From: Rhodocyclales bacterium
GTDB taxonomy: Bacteria; Pseudomonadota; Gammaproteobacteria; Burkholderiales; Rhodocyclaceae
DNA length: 64,000 nucleotides
Assembly: GCA_016235165.1 (NCBI GenBank)
Contig: JACRLX010000012.1
Coordinates: 1-64,000 of the forward strand
Direction: 5' to 3'
Positions 55,312 to 64,000 of the stretch are shown here, piece by piece. The position numbers were made by a program, and so were the translations under genes. Under the pieces are notes generated by a model. It searched no databases, was not told the origin of the DNA, and saw nothing but the letters and a program-made list of their open reading frames with translations. Position 1 is the stretch's first letter. Every line of letters begins with the position of its first letter.

Positions 55312-56487
55312 TCAGAGCAGCGGCTTGCCGTTGCGGACGAATACGGGTTTGACGACCCTCGCCCTGAGGCGCTTGCCACGGACTTCGACTTCGACTTCGC
55401 TGCCGATGGCGACACCCTGCGGCAGGCGGGCGAGGGCGATGGATTTTTCGAGGGTCGGGGAAAAGCTGCCGCTGGTGGTCTCGCCTTCGCCCAGCGGGGT
55501 GATGACTTTCTGGTGGGCGCGCAGCACGCCGCGGTCGAGCAGCAGCAGGCCCTGGAACTGGTTGCGCGGCGGGAGTGCATCGGCACCCTCGATCGCGGCC
55601 TTGCCGACGAAATCGCGGCTGGCGTCCTTGAGGTCTACGGTCCATTTGAGGCCGGCCTCGTAGGGCGAGATGTTCTCGTCCATGTCCTGGCCGTAGAGGT
55701 TCATGCCGGCTTCGAGGCGCAGCGTGTCGCGTGCGCCCAGGCCGCAGGGCTGGATGCCGGCGCCGCGCAGCTGGTACCAGACCAGGGCGGCCTCGCCGGC
55801 GGGCAGGGTGATTTCGAAACCATCCTCGCCGGTGTAGCCGGTGCGCGCGACCAGCCAGTCGGCCTCGTTGAAGCGAACTTCGGCGGCCTGGAACACGCCC
55901 AGGGCTTCGGTGGCGGCACGCAGTTCGGGGAAGGCCTTCCAGAAGCGCTCGCGCGCCTGCGGGCCCTGCACCGCGATCATGGCCACGGCATCGACGCCGC
56001 TGTGGCGGCGTTCGTGGGCGCCTGAACCCTGGGCGGCGATGATGGCCACGGCGTCGCTGCCGCGGCGGCGACGCACTTTCAGCTTGGCATCGAAATGGGT
56101 CAGCACGCCGCGCATCCAGGTGACATCCTTTTCCGTGGTGCCGGCATTGACCACGATGCGGTAGCGCTCGGGGCCGAGGTAATACACGATCAGGTCGTCG
56201 ATTACGCCGCCGCCCTCGTCGAGCATGCAGGAATACAGCGCCTTGCCCGGCACGGTCAGCTTGGCGACGTCGTTGGCCAGCAGTTTGCGCAGGTAGTCGC
56301 GGGCGCCGGGGCCGACGAGGTCCAGCGCGCACATGTGGGAGACGTCGAACATGCCGGCCTCGCGGCGCACGGCATGGTGCTCCTCGATCTGGGAGCCGTA
56401 ATGGATGGGCATTTCCCAGCCGGAGAAATCGACCATCCTGGCGCCGGCGGCGAGATGGGAGTCGTAGAGCGGGGTGCGTAGCGGCAT
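55312..56487 (-). CDS. gcvT: aminomethyltransferase (glycine cleavage T protein) with internal duplication
   Basis: Releases ammonia and passes the methylene group from GcvH to tetrahydrofolate. At 391 residues it is about 20 longer than usual. Family landmarks: TPLYDSHLAAGARMVDFSGWEMPI, FDVSHM, LANDVAKL, DEGGGVIDDLIVY, ARTGYTGEDGFEI, LGARDTLRLEAGM and EGETTSGSFSPTL. Residues 143-160 and 164-181 are two copies of the same stretch (GSDAVAIIAAQ and GVDAVAMIAVQ, 12 of 18 positions equal), where homologues have one. First gene of the operon, directly behind the glycine riboswitch. Confidence 0.95.
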   Translation of the reverse strand: MPLRTPLYDSHLAAGARMVDFSGWEMPIHYGSQIEEHHAVRREAGMFDVSHMCALDLVGPGARDYLRKLLANDVAKLTVPGKALYSCMLDEGGGVIDDLIVYYLGPERYRIVVNAGTTEKDVTWMRGVLTHFDAKLKVRRRRGSDAVAIIAAQGSGAHERRHSGVDAVAMIAVQGPQARERFWKAFPELRAATEALGVFQAAEVRFNEADWLVARTGYTGEDGFEITLPAGEAALVWYQLRGAGIQPCGLGARDTLRLEAGMNLYGQDMDENISPYEAGLKWTVDLKDASRDFVGKAAIEGADALPPRNQFQGLLLLDRGVLRAHQKVITPLGEGETTSGSFSPTLEKSIALARLPQGVAIGSEVEVEVRGKRLRARVVKPVFVRNGKPLL

Positions 56488-56537
56488 GGCGATCCTTGGA
56501 CTGGCGGCGACAAGAAGGCGACGGGATACCGTCACAT

Positions 56538-56707
56538 CCCCATCTGTCCTTGGCGCCTGAGAGATTTACTCCGTCGGCGGGCAGGCTTCACGCAAGCATG
56601 AGCTGCCGCTCTCCAGATTTGTGCTGCGTCGCCGGTCCGTTTGCCTGAGCGGTTCCTGGGGGTTGCGCCTTCGGCGGTGGCTGGGAAGCTGCCACGCTCT
56701 CCCGACG
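56538..56707 (-). ncRNA. tandem glycine riboswitch
   Basis: Two aptamers upstream of gcvT on the same strand. Aptamer 1 opens with CGGGAGAGCGTGGC and closes with CCGAAGGCGCAA, then CCGCTCAGGCAAACGGACCG; aptamer 2 opens with TCTGGAGAGCGGC and closes with CGGAGTAAATCTCTCAGGC, GCCAAGGACAGATGGGG. The GGAGAG, CGCCGA(A/C)GG and CTCAGGCAAA/GGAC elements are the class hallmarks. It ends about 50 bases before gcvT, so glycine should switch on the cleavage operon. Confidence 0.93.
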
Positions 56708-56791
56708 ACCGGGGCCGATTATCCTACAAACCGCAGGGTCGGGGTTCGGCATCCGCCAGACGGGTGTTTACGGGGGCCGAAGTTTGCTGTA

Positions 56792-56807
56792 CTGTACGAA
56801 AAAACAG
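56792..56807 (+). promoter_or_regulatory. LexA box (SOS box) of lexA
   Basis: CTGTACGAAAAAACAG is an exact CTGT-N8-ACAG SOS box, 15 bases before the lexA ATG. It indicates autoregulated, DNA-damage-inducible expression of lexA and, with no clear promoter after it, of imuA and imuB. Confidence 0.85.
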
Positions 56808-56822
56808 CCACAGGAGCAGAGC

Positions 56823-57428
56823 ATGGCCGACGACCTCACCCCACGCCAGCAGGAAATCCTCGATTTCATCCGCAACAGCATGGAAGTCTTCAGCATGCCG
56901 CCGACGCGCGCCGAGATTGCCAGTGCCTTCGGCTTCGCCTCGCCCAATGCCGCCGAAGACCACCTGCGCGCGCTGGCGAAAAAAGGCGCGATCACGCTGG
57001 AGCCGGGTTCGGCGCGCGGCATCCGCCTGGTCGAGCAGCTCGGCCTGCCGCTGATCGGCTCGGTGGCGGCCGGCAGCCCGCTGCTGGCGGTGGAAAACCG
57101 CCTCGGCAATTTCCGCATCGACCCGGCGCTGTTCCAGCCGCATGCCGATTACCTGCTGCGCGTGCGCGGCCTGTCGATGATCGAGGCCGGGATACTCGAT
57201 GGCGACCTGCTCGCCGTGCATCGCACCAGCGAGGCCAGCAACGGCCAGATCGTCGTCGCCCGGCTCGGCGACGAGGTCACGGTCAAGCGTTTCAAGCGGC
57301 GCGGCAGCATGGTCGAGCTGATCGCCGAGAACCGCGATTTCGCGCCCATCCTGGTCAATACGCGCAAGGAGCCGCTGGCCATCGAAGGCGTGGCTGTAGG
57401 GCTCATCCGCGGCGGCCACGCCCTATAG
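56823..57428 (+). CDS. lexA: LexA repressor
   Basis: SOS repressor of 201 residues: winged-helix DNA-binding domain at 1-70 ([34 protein letters not shown]), cleavage site Ala-Gly in SVAAGSPLL, catalytic Ser in [10 protein letters not shown] and Lys in [15 protein letters not shown]. All parts needed for RecA-stimulated self-cleavage are present. Start ATG 56823 has an AGGAG site. An imuA-imuB pair follows 12 bases later. Confidence 0.96.
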   Translation: MADDLTPRQQEILDFIRNSMEVFSMPPTRAEIASAFGFASPNAAEDHLRALAKKGAITLEPGSARGIRLVEQLGLPLIGSVAAGSPLLAVENRLGNFRIDPALFQPHADYLLRVRGLSMIEAGILDGDLLAVHRTSEASNGQIVVARLGDEVTVKRFKRRGSMVELIAENRDFAPILVNTRKEPLAIEGVAVGLIRGGHAL

Positions 57429-57440
57429 ACGCTTCACGTC

Positions 57441-58190
57441 ATGAATCCCGCCCTTGCCGGGGCGCTGGAACGCGGCGAGATCCGTCGCGGCGATGCCTTC
57501 GCCGCGGTGCCAGCGCCAGCGCGGTGCGTCCCTTGGGGAACTCTTGCCAGCGGCTTTCCCGCCCTCGATGCCGATCTGCCCGGCGGCGGCTGGCCGCGCG
57601 GGGCGCTGACCGAACTCCTGGTTGAGTACGAGGGCATCGGCGAGATCGGCCTGCTGCTGCCGGCGCTGGCGGCGCTGACCGTCTCCGGCCGGACCGTCCT
57701 GTTGGTGGCGCCGCCGCATGCCGCGCATGCACCGGCCTGGGCGGCGGCCGGCGTCGAGCTCGATTGCCTGCGTCTGGTGTTTCCGCGCAGCCCGCGCGAT
57801 GCGCTATGGGCCGGCGTCGAGGCCCTGCGCTGCGGCGGCGTGGCGGCGACGCTGCTGTGGCTGGATGGCTGGTTTCGCGGCGGCCTGCCGGCCAACAGCC
57901 TGCGCCGCCTGCAGGTGGCGGCGGGCGAGGGCGGCGGCGTCGCCTTCTGCTTCCGTCCCGCGCCATTCGCGGCGCAGTCCTCGCCGGCCGCCTTGCGTCT
58001 GCAATTGCAGGCCGCCGGCCGGCAATTGCGTGTGCAGCTGCTCAAGCGTCGCGGTCCGCCGGCGCGGCGGGACATCCTGCTCGACATCGCGCGTCCGACG
58101 CGGCTCCCGTCGGGAGTGACCCATGCTCTGGCTGGCCCTGCATTGCCCGCCGCCGGCGAGCGCCAGGAACGACGTCGCGCCGCCGCCTGA
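57441..58190 (+). CDS. imuA: ImuA (SulA/RecA-like translesion accessory protein)
   Basis: A 249-residue protein of the ImuA type: FPALDADLPGGGWPRGALTELLVE at the start, then LLPALAALTVSGRTVLLVAPP and a RecA-like core without a proper Walker A. ImuA works with ImuB and usually the DnaE2 polymerase in damage-induced mutagenesis. It follows lexA by 12 bases and overlaps imuB by 68 bases; the overlapping C-terminus (LPAAGERQERRRAAA) is probably dispensable. Confidence 0.85.
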   Translation: MNPALAGALERGEIRRGDAFAAVPAPARCVPWGTLASGFPALDADLPGGGWPRGALTELLVEYEGIGEIGLLLPALAALTVSGRTVLLVAPPHAAHAPAWAAAGVELDCLRLVFPRSPRDALWAGVEALRCGGVAATLLWLDGWFRGGLPANSLRRLQVAAGEGGGVAFCFRPAPFAAQSSPAALRLQLQAAGRQLRVQLLKRRGPPARRDILLDIARPTRLPSGVTHALAGPALPAAGERQERRRAAA

Positions 58191-59454
58191 CGGCGGTCTC
58201 CGCGGCGAGCTCCCTGTCGCACAGGGCGTTGCGGCGCACGCCGACGATTTCTGGCCGACCCTCGCCTGCTGGGCCGGACGCTACACCCCGCACGTCAATC
58301 TTGCGGCCGACGCACTGCGCCTCGACATCGGCGCCAGCCTGCGCCTGTTCGGCGGCCTGGAGGCCCTGCTGGGGCAACTGCGTGCCGAACTCGCGGCGAT
58401 GCGGGTGGCGGCGCAACTGGCGGTGGCGCCGACGCCCCTGGCTGCGCTCTGGCTGGCGCGCGCCGGCGACGGCACGGTCTGCGCCGATCATGAGGCACTG
58501 CGCGCGGCGCTGTCTGCGCTGCCCTTGTCCGCCTTGCAATTGCCGCCGCCGCTGGCGCGGCGCATCGAGGGCTTCGGCCTGCGCTGCCTTGGCGCCGTGC
58601 TGGCGCTGCCGCGCGCCAGCCTGGGGCGTCGGCTGGGCAAGGACTTCGTGCTCGATCTGGCCAGGGCGCTGGGCGAGCTTGCCGATCCGCAGCCCTGTTT
58701 CGTGTTTCCCGAACGCTTCGAGCAGGAAGTGGAACTGCCGGCGCCGGTGGAGTCGGCGCCGGTACTGCTGTTTGCCGCGCGCCGCCTGATCGCGGCGCTG
58801 ACGGGCTGGCTGGCGGTGCGCAATGGCGCGTTGCGCAGCATCGAACTGCGCCTGGGGCATGCGCAGGGCGCATGCACTGTCGTGCCGCTGGCGTTCAGCC
58901 AGCCGATGCATGCCGCGCCGCGCATCGAGCGCGTGCTCAAGGAGCGCCTCGACGCGCTGCGCCTGCCGGCGTCGGTGCTGAGCCTGCGCCTGTGCGCGGG
59001 AGCGAGCGAGCCGCGCTCCGGGGGCAGCCAAATGCTGTTCGAAGGCGCGGGGCAGGGACAGGAGATGCTGGCCGAATTGCTCGATCGCCTCACCGCTCGC
59101 CTGGGGGCCGAGGCGGTGCGGGGCCTGGCCTGCCATGCCGACCATCGGCCGGAACGGGCCAGCCGCATGCCCGCGCAAATATCCGCCGCCGGGGCGCCGG
59201 AAACCGACAGCCTGCCAAGGCCTTTATGGCTGCTGGAGTCGCCCGAAGCGTTGCGCGAAGTTCGCGGCCGTCCCCGGCGTGGCAGCGAATTGCGGCTGCT
59301 GGGCGGCCCCGAACGCATCGAATCCGGCTGGTGGGATGGCGTCGATGCGCGCCGCGACTACTTCGTCGCCATCGATGGCAGGGGTACCTGGCTGTGGATT
59401 TTCCGCGACTCCGGCGGTCCCGGCGGCTGGTTCCTGCATGGCCTGTTTTCCTGA
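58123..59454 (+). CDS. imuB: ImuB (catalytically inactive Y-family polymerase homologue), N-terminus shortened
   Basis: A 443-residue ImuB: MLWLALHCPPPA at the start, WAGRYTPHVNL, LRLDIGASLRLFGGLEAL, FGLRCLGAVLALPRASLGRRLG and the C-terminal LRLLGGPERIESGWWDG and FVAIDGRGTWLWIF. Typical ImuB has about 50 more residues between the first beta strand and WAGxxTPxV (the region around the fingers); here this part is replaced by a short Pro/Gly segment. ImuB tethers the mutasome to the sliding clamp. The DnaE2 gene that often follows is not here; a histidine kinase comes next. Confidence 0.88.
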   Translation: MLWLALHCPPPASARNDVAPPPDGGLRGELPVAQGVAAHADDFWPTLACWAGRYTPHVNLAADALRLDIGASLRLFGGLEALLGQLRAELAAMRVAAQLAVAPTPLAALWLARAGDGTVCADHEALRAALSALPLSALQLPPPLARRIEGFGLRCLGAVLALPRASLGRRLGKDFVLDLARALGELADPQPCFVFPERFEQEVELPAPVESAPVLLFAARRLIAALTGWLAVRNGALRSIELRLGHAQGACTVVPLAFSQPMHAAPRIERVLKERLDALRLPASVLSLRLCAGASEPRSGGSQMLFEGAGQGQEMLAELLDRLTARLGAEAVRGLACHADHRPERASRMPAQISAAGAPETDSLPRPLWLLESPEALREVRGRPRRGSELRLLGGPERIESGWWDGVDARRDYFVAIDGRGTWLWIFRDSGGPGGWFLHGLFS

Positions 59455-59621
59455 AATCCCATCCGGCTACGTAGATACCGCAGTTTGCCGCGTAATTCAC
59501 GGATAAACAGAAATTCCCGGGTTTGAGACGATGCCTCCCGCGGCGCGCCTGCGCTTGCGATTTCCGCGTTTGGCGCGACACCGGGTTTCAAAAGGGAAAG
59601 CACGATGGAAAAGGCCGCGCC

Positions 59622-61973
59622 ATGAGCGTCGACACTTCCGCCGACCAAAGGCTGGCAGGACAGCGTTCGCTCCATCTGCTGCTGTTGCTGTTCGCGGTGA
59701 TGCTTCTCGCCGTCTTTGGCGGCGAACTGCTGGTCACCTACCTGCTGGAACGCCTGTTGCCGGTGGGGGTGAACGAATGGACCCGGATCCTGCTCGATGC
59801 CGGACTGCTGGCGTTGATCGTTTCCGCCGTGGTCCTGCCCTTCATGCTGCGCTTGCGGCGACTGCATCTGCGCCAGGCGCGCAATGCCCGGCGCCTGCAA
59901 TACACGCTCGACCAACATGCCATCGTCAGCATTGCCGACGCCAGCGAGCAGCGTCAGCTGCAGCAGCATCTGCTCGACGCCAGGGACGCCGCCGAAAAGG
60001 CGGCCCGCCTCAAGAGCGATTTTCTGTCCACCATGAGCCACGAGATACGCACCCCGCTCAACGGCGTGATCGGCATGACCGACTTGCTGCTCGATACCCG
60101 GCTCGATTCCGAACAGGCGGAATTCGCGCGCATCATCAAGAGCTCGGCGGACAGCCTGATGACCATCGTCAGCGACATCCTCGATTTCTCCAAGATCGAG
60201 GCTGGCCGCCTTGTCATCGAAGCCACCGATTTTTCGCTGCGGCAAACCGTCGAAAGTGCACTCGACGTGTTTTCGGGCAAGCGCGCCGATGGCAGCCTGC
60301 TGCTTTCCAGCTTCATCGCCCCGGATCTGCCCGATCACCTGATCGGCGACCCGACCCGTGTGCGCCAGATCCTGCTGAACTTCCTTTCCAATGCGATCAA
60401 GTTCACCGAGCGGGGCAATGTGACGGTCAGCGCGCTGGCGGCGGAAAGCGGATCGGACGCGGATGGACGGATCGTGCTGCGGCTGGCGGTCAGCGATACC
60501 GGCATCGGCATCAGCGCGCAGGACCAGGCCCGGCTGTTCCTGCCATTCTCCCAGACCGACAGTTCGACCACGCGCAAGTATGGCGGCACCGGGCTCGGCC
60601 TGTCGATTACCAGGCGTCTCGCCGAAGCCATGGGCGGACATGCCGGGGTAGCGAGCGAGCCGGGCAAGGGATCGACCTTCTGGGTCGAACTGCCGTTTGC
60701 CGTCGGCGAGGAGAAGCGGGCGGTACCCGATCCCGCGCGCTTGCTGCGCGGAAGGCGCGTGATCCTCGCCGGTGACATCCATGGCGCCGCCCCGATTTGG
60801 CGAGGCTATTTGCAGGCCTGGGGGGTCGAAACGGAATCCGTGGTCGGCCTCGCCGAACTGGAACAGCGCTTCGTTGCCGCCACCGATGCCCGGATTCCCT
60901 ACGACCTGGTGCTGGTGGCGCCTCCCCTGCGCGACGCCACCCTGCCCGCTGCGATAGCCGCGATGCACGGCGATGGCTTCGCAGTGCCGATGATCTGCTG
61001 CCAGCCGGTCTCGCGCCGCGGCGAGCGGCGGGCGCTCGATCGCCAGGGCGCGCGCGTGCTGGTCGGACCCTTGCGCCAATCCGCCCTCTATCACGCTTTG
61101 GCGGCTGAACTGGATGGCGCCACGTCACCTCGCGCGCGCCGCGCCGAGGATGTGGATGTCATCAAGGCGAAGGCGTTTTCCCGCGGCAGGGGGCAACGCG
61201 TGCTGCTGGCCGAGGACAACGCGGTGAATCAGAGGGTTGCCGTGCATATGCTGGAACGCCTCGACTATCTGGTCGATGTCGTTGCCAGCGGCGCCGAGGC
61301 GGTGGCCGCCGCTGCCAGCGGTCGCTATCGACTGGTCTTGATGGATTGCCAAATGCCCGAAATGGACGGCTTCGAAGCTGCCCGCGCGATTCGCGCCGCC
61401 GAAGCGGGCAGCGATCGACATTTGCCTATCGTCGCCATGACCGCCAACGCCCCGCAGGGCGATCGCGAGCGCTGCCTGGCCGCCGGCATGGACGACTACC
61501 TGTCCAAGCCGGTCGATGCCGCGCAGCTTGCTACCACCCTGGCGGCACGCCTGATGTTTCGGTCGCCGCTGGCGCCCGGCCTTGGCGCGCTCCCGCAAGC
61601 GGAGCCGGCAATCGCGGACGAAACTCCGGCCGACCCCATCGACTTCGCACGCCTGGACGAAATTTTCGGCGACGACCAGGACGCTATCGAGCAATTGCTC
61701 TCGGCGCTGGCAGAGACCATGGCGAGATCGCAGCGGCGCCTTGGCGAGGCGATGCGGACTGGTGCCGCCGTGCCGGCCACGCTTGCCCACGAGTTGCGCG
61801 GATTGGCCCACAACGTGGGCGCCGAGCGTTTGGCGGAGGTGGCCAGTCGGCTCGAAGCCAGTCTTGCCACCGATGACGAAATGCTTTCCGCCGCCCTGGT
61901 TCCCGACCTGATGGCGGAATGCCAGCGCAGCATTGACTTCATTGCCAGGCGCGGCGTGCGCCAGAAAGTGTGA
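59622..61973 (+). CDS. hybrid histidine kinase with two receiver-like domains and HPt
   Basis: A 783-residue membrane kinase: two helices (about 18-40 and 62-84), no clear sensor domain between them, HisKA with phospho-His in [16 protein letters not shown] (about 150), HATPase with NAIKF, DTGIGI and GGTGLGL, a degenerate receiver (about 380-500, no phospho-Asp), a true receiver with Asp in [13 protein letters not shown], and an HPt domain with His in [15 protein letters not shown]. The order is that of BarA/EvgS-like phosphorelay kinases. ATG 59622 is preceded by GGAAAAGG. The HDOD-REC-GGDEF gene follows after 90 bases and is a likely partner. Confidence 0.9.
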   Translation: MSVDTSADQRLAGQRSLHLLLLLFAVMLLAVFGGELLVTYLLERLLPVGVNEWTRILLDAGLLALIVSAVVLPFMLRLRRLHLRQARNARRLQYTLDQHAIVSIADASEQRQLQQHLLDARDAAEKAARLKSDFLSTMSHEIRTPLNGVIGMTDLLLDTRLDSEQAEFARIIKSSADSLMTIVSDILDFSKIEAGRLVIEATDFSLRQTVESALDVFSGKRADGSLLLSSFIAPDLPDHLIGDPTRVRQILLNFLSNAIKFTERGNVTVSALAAESGSDADGRIVLRLAVSDTGIGISAQDQARLFLPFSQTDSSTTRKYGGTGLGLSITRRLAEAMGGHAGVASEPGKGSTFWVELPFAVGEEKRAVPDPARLLRGRRVILAGDIHGAAPIWRGYLQAWGVETESVVGLAELEQRFVAATDARIPYDLVLVAPPLRDATLPAAIAAMHGDGFAVPMICCQPVSRRGERRALDRQGARVLVGPLRQSALYHALAAELDGATSPRARRAEDVDVIKAKAFSRGRGQRVLLAEDNAVNQRVAVHMLERLDYLVDVVASGAEAVAAAASGRYRLVLMDCQMPEMDGFEAARAIRAAEAGSDRHLPIVAMTANAPQGDRERCLAAGMDDYLSKPVDAAQLATTLAARLMFRSPLAPGLGALPQAEPAIADETPADPIDFARLDEIFGDDQDAIEQLLSALAETMARSQRRLGEAMRTGAAVPATLAHELRGLAHNVGAERLAEVASRLEASLATDDEMLSAALVPDLMAECQRSIDFIARRGVRQKV

Positions 61974-62063
61974 ACATGGCTTCGCTGCTGTTTTCGATCC
62001 CCCTACGACGATGCGCCAAGCGCCGCCGAACTGCCGCAGGCGGCCTGAGATCGGGAGCTTCCC

Positions 62064-63956
62064 ATGCTTGATTCTTCCATATTCGTCGAACTCAAGGCCA
62101 GCGGCAACCTGCCGTCGCCGCGTGGTTCGGCGCTCAAGGTACTGGACCTTTGCCAGCGTGACAACCTGACGCTGCCCGAGCTGATCCACGCGGTGCAGGT
62201 GGACCCGGCGATGGTCGGGCGCCTGCTCAAGATGGCCAACTCGGCGGCCTTCGGCAGGCCGCGCCCGGTGGTGGCACTGACGCCGGACGTGCTGATGTCG
62301 ATCGGCATCCAGTCGGTGCGCCAGCTGGTGCTGGCGTTTTCGCTGGTGTCCGGCAACCGCCAGGGACAGTGCGCCGACTTCGACTACGAGGCCTTCTGGT
62401 CGCGCTCCGCGGCCACTGGCGTTGCCATGCAGTTGCTTGGCGCAGCGACGAGGGCGGCGCCGCCCCCGGAGCTGTTCACCGTCGGCCTGTTGGCCAATGT
62501 CGGCCGCCTGGCCCTTTCCGCCATACATCCGCTGGCCTATGGCAAGCTGCTGCAACAGGTCGGCGGCAGGCTCGGCAATGGGCTGACCGCGCTGGAGGAG
62601 CATGCCTTCGGCTACTCGCATGCCGAGGTTGCCTCGGCGATGATGCAGGATTGGGGGCTGCCGCGTTTGTTCTGCGACGCGGTATTGCGTCACGAGCAAC
62701 CCGATGCCGACGGTCCGCGGCGCGATTCGCGCAGCGCGCAACTGGTCCGCTGCATCCATCTTGCATCGCGCCTGGCGGAACTGTGCTTTGTCCAGGGCGA
62801 AGAGCGCCGTGCCGGTTTCCTGGAGCTGCTGCCGCTGGCGCACGAACTCGAAATTGCCGACGGCAATCTGGCCAAGCTCGGCGACCAGATGCTGAGTGAA
62901 TGGAAGGAGTGGAGCCAGCTGCTGGAAATCGCCGTGCGCGAAGTGACGCCCTTTACCGCGCTGAACACGGCGGTTCAGCAGGTGGGCGAGTCGGTCGGCG
63001 AATGCCGCAAGCTGTCGGTGCTGGTGATCGACGAAGACGCGGCGGCGGCGGAGCGCCTGAAACTCCTGCTGGAAAGTGGCGGGCACCGGGTGAACCTGGC
63101 GCAGGGCGGGCACGACGGGCTGGTCGAGGTGCTTGACCGGCAGCCGCAGCTGGTGTGCGTAGACCTGTGCGCGGATCTGGACCGTGGCCTGGAACTGATC
63201 CGCACCCTGCGCCAGACGGAGCTTGGGCGCTCGGTCTATATCATGGTTCTGACCCGTCCCGACGATGACGAGCGCCTGACCATGGCACTCGAAGCCGGTG
63301 CCGACGACTACCTCGACAAGCCGGTGGTGCCCAAGCTGCTGGATGCCCGCCTGCGCGCCGGGCACCGCATGATCCGCGAACAGCAGCTGTTGCGCCTGGA
63401 ACAGGAAACCCTGCGCCGGCGCCTTCTGGAACTGGCGATCACCAGCCAGCACGCGCGCGAGGCGGCGCTGACCGATGTGCTTACCGGGCTATACAATCGG
63501 CGTCATGCCATCGACCGCCTGAAACAGGAATGGGCGGCAGCGGATCGCGGCATGCGGCCCCTGGCGGTACTCATGCTGGATATCGACTATTTCAAGGCGG
63601 TCAATGACAGCCACGGCCACGATGCCGGGGACGAGGCCCTGCGCCAGGTGGCCGATACCCTGCGCGCGATTTCCCGCATGTCGGACGTCGTCTGTCGCTA
63701 CGGCGGCGAAGAGTTCCTGGTGATTGCGCCCGATACCTCGCTGGATGGCGCGCTCCAGCTGGCCGAGCGCATGCGCTCGGCGGTGGCGCAGCGCAACTTG
63801 GCGCTGGCAACGCAATGCGTCAAGCTGACGATCAGCCTGGGCGTCGCCGTCAAGGGCGATGGCATCAGCGGCGCGGAACGCCTGCTGAAAGCGGCCGACG
63901 ATGCGCTCTACCGGGCCAAGCAATATGGTCGCAACCGGGTGGAAAGCGGGCCGTGA
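62064..63956 (+). CDS. HDOD-receiver-GGDEF protein (diguanylate cyclase)
   Basis: A 630-residue regulator: HDOD domain at about 15-220 (LPELIHAVQVDPAMVGRLLKMANSAAFG, IQSVRQLVLAFSLV), a receiver at about 320-440 (VLVIDEDAAAAERLK, Asp in VCVDLCADLD, and Lys in YLDKPVVP), and a GGDEF domain at about 465-625 with GGEEF and the product-inhibition site RMSD five residues before it. GGEEF enzymes make c-di-GMP. It probably takes phosphate from the kinase just upstream, linking that relay to c-di-GMP, which also feeds the riboswitch at 21.8 kb. Confidence 0.9.
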   Translation: MLDSSIFVELKASGNLPSPRGSALKVLDLCQRDNLTLPELIHAVQVDPAMVGRLLKMANSAAFGRPRPVVALTPDVLMSIGIQSVRQLVLAFSLVSGNRQGQCADFDYEAFWSRSAATGVAMQLLGAATRAAPPPELFTVGLLANVGRLALSAIHPLAYGKLLQQVGGRLGNGLTALEEHAFGYSHAEVASAMMQDWGLPRLFCDAVLRHEQPDADGPRRDSRSAQLVRCIHLASRLAELCFVQGEERRAGFLELLPLAHELEIADGNLAKLGDQMLSEWKEWSQLLEIAVREVTPFTALNTAVQQVGESVGECRKLSVLVIDEDAAAAERLKLLLESGGHRVNLAQGGHDGLVEVLDRQPQLVCVDLCADLDRGLELIRTLRQTELGRSVYIMVLTRPDDDERLTMALEAGADDYLDKPVVPKLLDARLRAGHRMIREQQLLRLEQETLRRRLLELAITSQHAREAALTDVLTGLYNRRHAIDRLKQEWAAADRGMRPLAVLMLDIDYFKAVNDSHGHDAGDEALRQVADTLRAISRMSDVVCRYGGEEFLVIAPDTSLDGALQLAERMRSAVAQRNLALATQCVKLTISLGVAVKGDGISGAERLLKAADDALYRAKQYGRNRVESGP

Positions 63957-64000
63957 GCAACTTCTGGATGCAACTGCCGGCGAATTTCCTCGCCTCGATC
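63953..64000 (+). CDS. start of a further gene, cut by window edge
   Basis: GTG 63953 overlaps the stop of the preceding gene (GTGA) and opens a frame that runs to the end: M-S-N-F-W-M-Q-L-P-A-N-F-L-A-S-I. Too short to assign. Confidence 0.5.
   Translation, partial: MSNFWMQLPANFLASI

Noticed and set aside
58748..58770. GGAGTCGGCGCCGG in imuB resembling the core
   Set aside because: The core ends ACTCC and there is no GCCGT block at the right distance.
62359..62381. Further occurrence of GCGCCGACTT inside the HDOD gene
   Set aside because: The core matches but the upstream block is GCCAG with T at the conserved purine, so it may be chance; not counted in the dispersed family.
61125..63452. 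775-codon open frame on the minus strand
   Set aside because: Antisense of the histidine kinase and HDOD-GGDEF genes; no recognisable motifs.

Overview
The window is 64 kb of GC-rich (roughly 65 %) bacterial chromosome. Gene content points to a betaproteobacterium, most like the Rhodocyclales and their relatives: gloB-methyltransferase-rnhA-dnaQ in the order familiar from Proteobacteria, a lexA-imuA-imuB cassette, a glycine-riboswitch-controlled gcv operon, paired WS/DGAT acyltransferases, many PAS/GGDEF/EAL proteins and a c-di-GMP riboswitch. The placement is inferred from gene families, not from a marker gene, so genus is unknown. No rRNA, tRNA, CRISPR array or intact insertion sequence was found.

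Layout. 1-3.5 kb: the 3' part of a large RTX calcium-binding exoprotein gene, interrupted by one in-frame TAG. 3.6-9.8 kb: MltD-like lytic transglycosylase, a Tat-signal metacaspase with a long coiled coil, then gloB, a methyltransferase, rnhA and dnaQ. 9.8-14.3 kb: a CHASE-PAS hybrid histidine kinase, a CopD-like membrane protein and a broken kinase fragment. 14.3-21.7 kb: a lipid locus (TetR regulator, SDR, quinone oxidoreductase, divergent from two WS/DGAT acyltransferases and two alpha/beta hydrolases). 21.7-31.9 kb: c-di-GMP riboswitch with an exported protein of unknown function, MFS transporter, bacteriohemerythrin, a 770-bp gap with decayed coding sequence, SYLF lipoprotein-like protein, DusC, RlhA-type U32 protein, a UPF0324 transporter with a 43-residue membrane peptide, and a universal stress protein. 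32-36 kb: broken yjbQ, glycosyltransferase, EttA.

36-42 kb is an accessory island: a CcdAB toxin-antitoxin pair and, under its own promoter, a two-gene operon of a DUF4143-type AAA ATPase and a 1351-residue NACHT NTPase that ends in a PD-(D/E)xK nuclease motif. This operon is the best candidate here for an undescribed defence system. 42-48 kb: a stand-alone lipoyl domain with an unusual Cys cluster co-translated with the tRNA hydroxylase TrhP, a GST, and a PhnD-like binding protein paired with a GGDEF-EAL protein. 48-56.7 kb: the glycine cleavage operon (gcvT, gcvH, gcvP and a GcvR-like ACT protein), split between gcvT and gcvH by a Septu-like defence cassette (ATPase, HNH nuclease, DUF3800, small ORF). 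56.8-64 kb: lexA-imuA-imuB, a hybrid histidine kinase and an HDOD-REC-GGDEF protein.

A signal that crosses gene boundaries is a dispersed motif, GCCGT-N6-(A/G)-GCGCCGACTT, found about 12 times between 7.4 and 50.4 kb with constant spacing. It lies inside genes, at gene ends and in gaps, nine times in one orientation. Two of the copies put the same octapeptide into RlhA and GcvP. It behaves like an uptake-signal, a chromosome-organising site or a protein-tolerated mobile repeat; which of these cannot be decided from one window.
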